DNA of 43,778 bases from Oscillospiraceae bacterium (GTDB lineage: Bacteria > Bacillota > Clostridia > Oscillospirales > Ruminococcaceae): assembly GCA_024699425.1 (NCBI GenBank), contig JAILPP010000028.1:1-43778 (forward strand), given 5' to 3'. The notes beneath the pieces were generated by a model. That model made no database searches. It was not told the origin of the DNA and saw only the letters and a program-made list of their open reading frames with translations. Below, piece by piece: positions 37,599 to 43,778 of the stretch. The position numbers were made by a program, and so were the translations under genes. Position 1 is the first letter of the stretch. Each line of letters starts with the position of its first letter.

Positions 37599-40052
37599 GT
37601 GGGATACGGCAGGCATATTGCCGCAGTCGCTGTCCATGCGGCAAATTTTCCCCACGACATTCTCTACAGCTATATCATCCCATCGGAACTGTACCGTGAC
37701 GGTCTGGAAGGCTGTCGTGTTGTCGTGCCGTTCGGCAGGGGCAACCGCCGTCAGATCGGGATGATTCTGAACGTATCGGAAGAGGGACCGGACACCCGTC
37801 AGAAGCTGAAAAAGATCCTGTCCGTAGCAGATGCCGCACCGGTTCTCAACGAAGAACAGCTTCTTCTGACAGCGTGGCTGCGGGAGAACACGTTCTGCAC
37901 CTATTACGATGCGATCTGTGCGCTTCTGCCGGCAGCATTGCAGCTCCGTCTGAAAGAGCATTACACGCTTTCGGATGCAGCGGAGCCGGTAAAGGATCTC
38001 AGTCCGAACGCCTCGCAACTTTATGCACTTCTGCGGCGAGCCCGTTCGCAGAAAGAGCTGGATACGCTTCTGGACGAACAGGACACGGCAGAAAAGCGAA
38101 AGACGATCCGCGAGCTGACCGAAAAGAGAATATTGTTTTCGGTCAGCAGCACATCGCAGCGTGGCAAGGGCAAAAAGCTCCGCATGATCCGTCTTTGCAC
38201 CGAAACGGAGGAAACGCACTCCGTCACCGTCAAGCAGCAGCAGGTACTGACCGCACTGGAAGAATTTGGTGACATGGAGGAGAAAGAGCTTTGCTATATC
38301 TGTAGTGTCGGCAGCACAGTGATCGGCACACTTGTCAGGCGTGGTGTCCTGAGCCGTTATGAAACCGACCCGCCGGAAGAAGAGGAAGCGGAAACGGCAG
38401 AAGTCTTGCCGCCTCTTACGCTTTCCGACGAACAGCAGCAGGTATTTGACCGTGTTGCACCGCATCTTGAAACGAATCAGCCGAAGTGTTTCCTGCTGCA
38501 CGGCGTAACGGGCAGCGGTAAGACTTCGGTTTTTGAGGCACTGATCGCCCGTACACTGGAGCTTGGGAAATCGGTGCTGATGCTTCTGCCGGAGATCGGG
38601 CTGACGCCGCAGACGCAGCGTCGGTTCCGCAGGCGGTTCGGCAATCGTGTCGCAGTCGTCCACAGCAGTCTGTCGCTGACGGAGCGCCGCCGTGCCTATG
38701 AACGTGCCCGCACAGGTCAGGCAGATATTATCATCGGCACACGGTCGGCGGTATTCACGCCCGTTCCGCATCTCGGACTGATTATCATGGACGAGGAAGG
38801 CGAGCGTTCCTACAAATCCGAAGCCGCCCCCCGTTACGACACGATACAGGTAGCGAAGCAGCGCTGTAAATATCACGGTGCTGTCCTGCTCCCCGCCTCA
38901 GCGACACCGACACTGGAGAGCTACTACAATGCGCAGAAAGGCATTTACGAGCTGCTGGAAATGAAGCAGCGATACGGAAATGCCCCCCTTCCCGCCGTGA
39001 CGACAGCAGACATGAATCTGGAACGGATGAACGGGAACGACTCCGAGTTCAGCGAATGCCTGATAGAAGCGCTCCGTGAGAATCTGGAACGGGGCGAACA
39101 GAGCATTCTGCTGCTGAACCGACGGGGCTATCACACGATCATACAATGTGCCTCATGCAGTCTGCCCGTTTATTGTGAGCATTGTTCTGTTCCCATGACG
39201 TATCACAAGCCGGACAACAATCTGCACTGTCATTACTGCGGCGCCGTGCGGCAGATGCCGCAGACGTGTCCGAACTGCGGCAGTGTGCATCTGCGGCGCA
39301 TGGGATTCGGCACGCAGCGTCTGGAAGACGAAATTGCCGCACGTTTCCCGACGGCAAGACTTCTGCGCATGGATGCCGACACGATCCGTTCCCGTCACAC
39401 CTACGAAGAAAATTTCGAGGCATTCCGCAGCGGAAAGTATGACATCATGCTTGGCACGCAGATGATCGGCAAGGGACTGGATTTTCCGAACGTAACGCTG
39501 GTCGGAGTCCTGAGTGTCGATAAAGCGCTTTTTTCGGGAGATTTCCGAAGTTATGAGCGCACATTCTCGCTGATTACGCAGGTTGTCGGCAGAGGCGGGC
39601 GGGGCAGCAAGCCGGGACGGGCGATCTTACAGACGTTCATGCCCGATCATTACGTTCTGCGCCTTGCTGCAAAGCAGGATTACGAGCGTTTTGCGGCGGA
39701 AGAATTTTCCATCAGGAAAGCGCTTCTGTTCCCGCCGTTCTGTGACATCTGCGTGATCGGCATCAGCGGCGAATCGCTTCCGGAAGTAGAGACGGCTGCA
39801 CAGAAACTTGTGGAATGCATGAAAGAGGAACTCGCCGCACGGCAGGAAAAGCTGCCTCTGCGGGTACTGGGGCCTGTGCCGTTCACCTATCGTATGATAA
39901 AGGGCAAGTATCGTTTCCGCATCATCATCAAGTGCAAGAATAACGTGAATTTCAGGCGTTTTCTCCGTGACATGCTGCAAAATGCGGGAAGTGTGCGGGA
40001 GATTGCACGAGTACACGTCTATGCGGACATGAACGGCAGCATCGGAGGATAA
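37599..40052 (+). CDS. priA: Primosomal helicase PriA
   Basis: 817 aa from GTG 37599. An N-terminal DNA-binding domain (about 1-110; FPHDILYSYIIPSEL, RVVVPFGRGNRRQIGMIL), winged helix, and superfamily 2 helicase with Walker A GVTGSGKT (302-309), GTRSAVF, and SATPTLES. Eight cysteines in CASCSLPVYCEHC and CHYCGAVRQMPQTCPNC bind two zincs. QVVGRGGRG is the arginine-finger region. The DExH box reads DEEG (398-401) instead of the common DEEH. It reloads the replisome at stalled forks. Followed by def. Confidence 0.96.
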   Translation: MGYGRHIAAVAVHAANFPHDILYSYIIPSELYRDGLEGCRVVVPFGRGNRRQIGMILNVSEEGPDTRQKLKKILSVADAAPVLNEEQLLLTAWLRENTFCTYYDAICALLPAALQLRLKEHYTLSDAAEPVKDLSPNASQLYALLRRARSQKELDTLLDEQDTAEKRKTIRELTEKRILFSVSSTSQRGKGKKLRMIRLCTETEETHSVTVKQQQVLTALEEFGDMEEKELCYICSVGSTVIGTLVRRGVLSRYETDPPEEEEAETAEVLPPLTLSDEQQQVFDRVAPHLETNQPKCFLLHGVTGSGKTSVFEALIARTLELGKSVLMLLPEIGLTPQTQRRFRRRFGNRVAVVHSSLSLTERRRAYERARTGQADIIIGTRSAVFTPVPHLGLIIMDEEGERSYKSEAAPRYDTIQVAKQRCKYHGAVLLPASATPTLESYYNAQKGIYELLEMKQRYGNAPLPAVTTADMNLERMNGNDSEFSECLIEALRENLERGEQSILLLNRRGYHTIIQCASCSLPVYCEHCSVPMTYHKPDNNLHCHYCGAVRQMPQTCPNCGSVHLRRMGFGTQRLEDEIAARFPTARLLRMDADTIRSRHTYEENFEAFRSGKYDIMLGTQMIGKGLDFPNVTLVGVLSVDKALFSGDFRSYERTFSLITQVVGRGGRGSKPGRAILQTFMPDHYVLRLAAKQDYERFAAEEFSIRKALLFPPFCDICVIGISGESLPEVETAAQKLVECMKEELAARQEKLPLRVLGPVPFTYRMIKGKYRFRIIIKCKNNVNFRRFLRDMLQNAGSVREIARVHVYADMNGSIGG

Positions 40053-40082
40053 ATCGTTACAGATCAAGGATGGAGGAAATTT

Positions 40083-40553
40083 ATGGCAATCCGTAGAATT
40101 CTGACAAAAGAGGAAGACGTGCTGCACGTCAAGTGCAGACCGGTGGAAAAATTTGATGATAAACTGCACCAGCTTCTGGACGACATGATCGAAACGCTGC
40201 GCAAGGCGCAGGGCGTAGGACTTGCGGCACCGCAGGTCGGGATCCGCCGCAGGATCGCGGTCATCATTCTTTCGGAGGAAGATGACCCGATCGAACTGAT
40301 CAATCCGGTCATCAGGAAAAAAAGCGGGAAGCAGCGTGATGTAGAGGGCTGTCTGTCCTGTCCCGACCAGTGGGGTTATGTGACCCGTCCGAACAGATGC
40401 ACCGTCCGTGCGCAGGACAGAAACGGCGAATTTTTCGAGCTGACACTGGAAGGACTCGGTGCAAGGTGTGCCTGCCACGAGATCGACCACCTTGACGGCA
40501 AGCTGTTTCTGGAGCTTGTCGAGGAATTTGTAGACCCTTCTGAGGAGGAATAA
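40083..40553 (+). CDS. def: Peptide deformylase
   Basis: 156 aa. The three metal-site motifs are intact: GVGLAAPQVG, EGCLSCPD (Cys ligand) and CHEIDHLDG (two His ligands and catalytic Glu). It removes the formyl group from nascent N-terminal Met. GGAGG precedes the start. It is paired with fmt, which adds that formyl group, 5 nt downstream. Confidence 0.97.
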   Translation: MAIRRILTKEEDVLHVKCRPVEKFDDKLHQLLDDMIETLRKAQGVGLAAPQVGIRRRIAVIILSEEDDPIELINPVIRKKSGKQRDVEGCLSCPDQWGYVTRPNRCTVRAQDRNGEFFELTLEGLGARCACHEIDHLDGKLFLELVEEFVDPSEEE

Positions 40554-40558
40554 ACCGT

Positions 40559-41488
40559 ATGAAGATCGTGTTTATGGGAACGCCGGAATTTGCCGTAGCC
40601 CCTCTGGAAGCGCTGGCAGCCGCAGGGCACGACATTGCCGCCGTATTCACGCAGCCCGACAAACCCAACGGCAGAAAGATGAAGCTGATCCCCTCAGCGG
40701 TCAAGAAAGCCGCCGTGCAGCGTGAAATCCCGGTATTCCAGCCGAACTCTCTGCGCAGGGGCGAAGAGGCGGAACAGGCGCTTGCCGTCCTGAAAGAGCT
40801 TGCACCCGACTGCATCGTGGTCGCCGCTTACGGGCAGATACTTCCCCTGTCAGTGCTGGAACTGCCGAAGTACGGCTGTATCAACATTCACGCCTCACTT
40901 CTGCCGAAATACCGTGGCGCTGCGCCCATTCAGCACGTCATTCTCGACGGTGAAGCAGAGACAGGCGTGACCATCATGCAGATGGCGGAAGGGCTTGACA
41001 CGGGAGATATGCTGCTGAAAGGAGCCATTCCGATCGGGGAGAACGAAACCGCCGACGAACTGCACGACTGTCTTTCCGCCCTCGGTGCGGAACTGATCGT
41101 GCAGGCAATGACGGCACTGGAACAGGGAACACTCACGCCCGAACCGCAGGACGATTCCCTTTCCTGCTATGCGTCGATGATTACCAAGAGTATGTCAGCG
41201 CTGGATTTCAACCGTCCCGCACAGGAACTGCATCGGGTGATCTGTGCCCTGACGGGATTTACCGTTCTGGACGGCAAGCGTCTGAAAGTCTACAGAAGTC
41301 TTGTCGAGCCGCAGAAAACGGATGCGCTCCCCGGCACAATCATAGATTCTGACCGCTTTACGGTTGCGTGCGGCGGCGGCAGTCGTCTCACGCTGACAGA
41401 AGTACAACTGGAGGGCAGCAAGCGGATGCAGACCGTGGACTTCCTGCGCGGCAAGAAGCTCACAAGCGGCGCTGTGCTGGGCGAGTGA
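40559..41488 (+). CDS. fmt: Methionyl-tRNA formyltransferase
   Basis: 309 aa. N-terminal Rossmann-like domain starting MKIVFMGTPEFAVAPLEALA, the formyl-tetrahydrofolate site GCINIHASLLPKYRGAAPIQ, then the C-terminal tRNA-binding barrel (RLKVYRSLVE). It formylates initiator Met-tRNA. The ribosome site GAGGAGGAA lies over the def stop. The stop codon overlaps the next start (TGATG). Confidence 0.97.
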   Translation: MKIVFMGTPEFAVAPLEALAAAGHDIAAVFTQPDKPNGRKMKLIPSAVKKAAVQREIPVFQPNSLRRGEEAEQALAVLKELAPDCIVVAAYGQILPLSVLELPKYGCINIHASLLPKYRGAAPIQHVILDGEAETGVTIMQMAEGLDTGDMLLKGAIPIGENETADELHDCLSALGAELIVQAMTALEQGTLTPEPQDDSLSCYASMITKSMSALDFNRPAQELHRVICALTGFTVLDGKRLKVYRSLVEPQKTDALPGTIIDSDRFTVACGGGSRLTLTEVQLEGSKRMQTVDFLRGKKLTSGAVLGE

Positions 41489-42777
41489 TGACAGAAACCG
41501 CAAGATCGCTGGCAGTGCGGCTGCTGCTGCGGACGTTCACAGCGGGCAGCTATTCCAACCTGCTGCTCGATCAGGCTTTGGAAACCTCAAAGCTGAACGC
41601 CGCAGACAAACGCCTGTGTGCCATGCTGTACTACGGCGTGACGGAACGTTTCCTCACGCTGGAACACATCGCAGGCTGTTACACGAGCCGACCTCTGCAC
41701 AAGCTTGACCGTGAAGTACGCTTCATACTGTATCTCGGATTTTACCAGCTTCTGTACTGTGAAAAAATCCCCGACCGTGCCGCTGTGAGTGAAACTGTCG
41801 CGCTGACGGGCGTATTCCGCAAGAAAAGCGCATCGGGCTTTGTGAATGCTGTGCTGCGCAGTTTTCTGCGTGACGGCAAGGTCATTCATTATCCGAAGGA
41901 CAAATGGCAGCGAAAGCAGGCGGAATATTCCGTCCCTGCCGAACTGATTCAAAAAGTCACAGAGCAGCACGGGGAAGAAATGGCAGACCGTTTTTTTACA
42001 AACGCCCTGCTCCCGCCGCCCATGACAATTCGTCTGAATCCGCTGCGGGCAACAGCAGACGACATTGCGGAGCTTTCCCCCCGACCGTGCGAAGCGATGG
42101 AACACGCCTATTTCACGCAGGCAGCCGACATAGCGGGGACGGAAAGTTTCCGCAAGGGATATTTTCATGTGCAGGACTTAGCGCCGCAGCTTTGTTGTCA
42201 GGCGCTTGCGCCGCAGGCGGGAGAAACGGTCTTTGATGTCTGTGCAGCCCCCGGCGGCAAGACATTCACGATTGCCGAAATGATGCAGAATCAAGGCATT
42301 GTGTACGCATTCGACCTGCACCCGAACCGTGTACGTCTGATTGCGGAGGGAGCGACCCGTCTGGGACTGGACTGTATCCGTGCAAAAGTGCAGGATGCAA
42401 AGGTACACCGCAGTGATCTGCCGCAGGCAGACCGCATACTGTGTGATGTCCCCTGTTCGGGACTTGGCGTGATTCGCCGTAAGCCTGAGATCAAATACAA
42501 AAAATTACAGGAATTTGCGGGGCTGCCCGAAGTGCAGTACGCCATACTGGACAACGCATCGGGCTATCTGAAAGCGGGCGGAACGCTGGTCTATGCGACC
42601 TGTACGGTTCTGCGTGAGGAAAACGAATCGGTTCTGGAGCGATTTCTTGCGGCGCACCCTGACTTTTCGCCTGTTCCGCTGACAGAATACGGAACAGATC
42701 AATGCTGGAAAACATTTACCTGTGCCGATTATGATTGTGACGGCTTTTTTGTGGGCAAACTGAAAAAGGAGGGGTGA
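41488..42777 (+). CDS. rsmB: 16S rRNA (cytosine-C5)-methyltransferase RsmB
   Basis: 429 aa from ATG 41488, overlapping the fmt stop by one base. An N-terminal NusB-like RNA-binding domain (VRLLLRTFTAGSYSNLLLDQ, YLGFYQLLYCEKIPDRAAVS) precedes the SAM methyltransferase: DVCAAPGGKTFTIAEMM, CDVPCSGLGVIRRKPEIKY (active-site Cys) and YATCTVLREENE (second Cys). It methylates C967 of 16S rRNA. Upstream of rlmN as in Bacillus. Confidence 0.95.
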   Translation: MTETARSLAVRLLLRTFTAGSYSNLLLDQALETSKLNAADKRLCAMLYYGVTERFLTLEHIAGCYTSRPLHKLDREVRFILYLGFYQLLYCEKIPDRAAVSETVALTGVFRKKSASGFVNAVLRSFLRDGKVIHYPKDKWQRKQAEYSVPAELIQKVTEQHGEEMADRFFTNALLPPPMTIRLNPLRATADDIAELSPRPCEAMEHAYFTQAADIAGTESFRKGYFHVQDLAPQLCCQALAPQAGETVFDVCAAPGGKTFTIAEMMQNQGIVYAFDLHPNRVRLIAEGATRLGLDCIRAKVQDAKVHRSDLPQADRILCDVPCSGLGVIRRKPEIKYKKLQEFAGLPEVQYAILDNASGYLKAGGTLVYATCTVLREENESVLERFLAAHPDFSPVPLTEYGTDQCWKTFTCADYDCDGFFVGKLKKEG

Positions 42778-42779
42778 TC

Positions 42780-43778
42780 GTGGGCGAAAAGCGAGACATT
42801 CTGTCCATGAGCCTTCCGGAGCTTCAGGAAGTGCTGACCGCCATGGGAGAACCGCGTTTCCGTGCAGGTCAGGTATACCGCTGGCTGCACCTGAAAAAGG
42901 TCACAACGTTTGTGGAAATGCTTGACATACCCGCCAAACTGCGTGACAAATTGGATGCAGAGTTTTGTATAAAAAGCCTATTTATTGCCAAAAGGCTTGC
43001 ATCATCACTGGATGATACGGTAAAATACTTATATAGGCTTTCCGACGGGCAGTATGTGGAAACAGTGCTGATGCACTACCACAACGGCTGGCGGCTCTGC
43101 ATCTCCACGCAGGTGGGCTGCAAGATGGGCTGTGCGTTCTGCGCCTCGACGATTGCGGGCTATGTACGGAATCTGACCCCCTCTGAAATGCTGCTTCAAA
43201 TCGACGAAACAGAGCGTGATGCGGGCGTGACGATCTCCGGACTTGTTCTCATGGGCATCGGAGAACCGATGGATAATTTTGAAAATGTTGTCCGGTTTCT
43301 GGAACTGCTCTCCGCACCGGAGGGCAGGGGCATGAGCCTGCGGCACGTCACGGTATCGACCTGCGGCATTGTGCCGCGCATCCGTGAGCTTGCCGACAAA
43401 AAAACCGGACTGACCTTAGCGGTATCGCTGCACAACCCGACCAACAGCGGGCGGAGTGCGGTGATGCCCGTCAACCGCCGCTATCCGCTTGAAGAGCTGA
43501 TGGAGGCGTGCAGATACTACTTTCAGACCACGGGACGGCGTGTTACCTTTGAATATGCCGTCATGGAAGGCGAAAACGACAGCAGATCCGATGCTGAAGC
43601 GCTTGCAAGACTGCTGCACGGGCAGGGGGCACACGTGAACCTGATCCCCGTCAACAGTGTAAAAGAGCGCAGCTACCATGCGACCCGCAGGGCAGCACAG
43701 CAGTTCATGCAGCGTCTGGAAGCGCTGGGCGTACACGCCACCGTCCGGCGGACACTCGGCAGCGATATTGAAGCTGCC
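42780..43778 (+). CDS. rlmN: Dual-specificity RNA methyltransferase RlmN, 3' end outside window
   Basis: 333 residues visible from GTG 42780; AAGGAGG lies 7 nt upstream, over the rsmB stop. Radical-SAM cluster Cys114/118/121 (CKMGCAFCAS) with the family's VLMGIGEPMDNFENVV and RHVTVSTCGIVPRIREL, SLHNPTN, NLIPVN. It methylates C2 of A2503 in 23S rRNA and A37 of some tRNAs. The second catalytic Cys, normally near residue 340-355, falls beyond the window end. In Firmicutes prpC and prkC commonly follow. Confidence 0.96.
   Translation, partial: MGEKRDILSMSLPELQEVLTAMGEPRFRAGQVYRWLHLKKVTTFVEMLDIPAKLRDKLDAEFCIKSLFIAKRLASSLDDTVKYLYRLSDGQYVETVLMHYHNGWRLCISTQVGCKMGCAFCASTIAGYVRNLTPSEMLLQIDETERDAGVTISGLVLMGIGEPMDNFENVVRFLELLSAPEGRGMSLRHVTVSTCGIVPRIRELADKKTGLTLAVSLHNPTNSGRSAVMPVNRRYPLEELMEACRYYFQTTGRRVTFEYAVMEGENDSRSDAEALARLLHGQGAHVNLIPVNSVKERSYHATRRAAQQFMQRLEALGVHATVRRTLGSDIEAA

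Overview
This 43.8-kb window looks like chromosomal DNA of a Gram-positive gut Firmicute, most likely a Ruminococcus-type member of the Oscillospiraceae. The evidence is many sigma-A promoters with TTGACA-N17-TATAAT spacing, strong AGGAGG ribosome sites, an L27 precursor with its dedicated Prp protease, Mini-RNase III, a FtsEX/M23/S41 cell-wall cluster, and the Firmicute order gmk-rpoZ-priA-def-fmt-rsmB-rlmN. The species assignment is inference. I see no tRNA, rRNA, CRISPR array, transposase or phage gene.

Layout. 1-3.5 kb (minus): the 5' end of a PIN-like gene, a GH3 beta-N-acetylhexosaminidase-type lipoprotein and chorismate synthase (aroC), each with its own promoter. 3.6-7.25 kb (plus): an MBOAT O-acyltransferase followed by two secreted SGNH-hydrolase paralogues, closed by a terminator. 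Both paralogues end in a domain that resembles DUF2829, the family containing the phage anti-Thoeris protein Tad2. 7.4-10.3 kb (minus): a DUF3160 lipoprotein overlapping a small exported protein. 10.3-10.6 kb: a gene-free block full of GGGGAAC/GTTCCCC repeats. 10.6-16.9 kb (minus): one operon with an HD-GYP response regulator, a hybrid histidine kinase with an Hpt domain, and a second hybrid kinase whose C-terminus is a complete DegV/FakB-like lipid-binding domain. 17.0-21.4 kb (minus): ftsE-ftsX-M23 peptidase-S41 protease, a division-linked wall-hydrolase unit. 21.5-22.6 kb: a CdaR/PucR-type regulator, divergent from a stand-alone parC-like topoisomerase gene (23.0-25.2 kb).

25.3-29.9 kb (minus): a LacI regulator and a sugar ABC importer (binding protein and two permeases, no ATPase). 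30.4-31.4 kb (plus): a DUF421 (YetF-like) and a DUF4363-like membrane protein pair. 31.5-35.3 kb (minus): rplU-prp-rpmA, then obgE-mrnC-yebC and an AbrB-type regulator with a zinc ribbon. 35.4-35.6 kb: a small uncharacterised peptide gene. 35.7-43.8 kb (plus): yicC (interrupted by an in-frame TAG near its 3' end), gmk, rpoZ, priA, def, fmt, rsmB and the 5' part of rlmN.

The most unusual parts are the two domain fusions: SGNH plus a DUF2829/Tad2-like domain on the outside of the cell, and sensor kinase-receiver-DegV in one polypeptide. The O-acyltransferase/SGNH operon is probably an extracellular polymer acetylation system. The kinase/HD-GYP operon probably couples a membrane or lipid signal to cyclic-di-GMP breakdown. 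Both functional statements are inferences from domain content.
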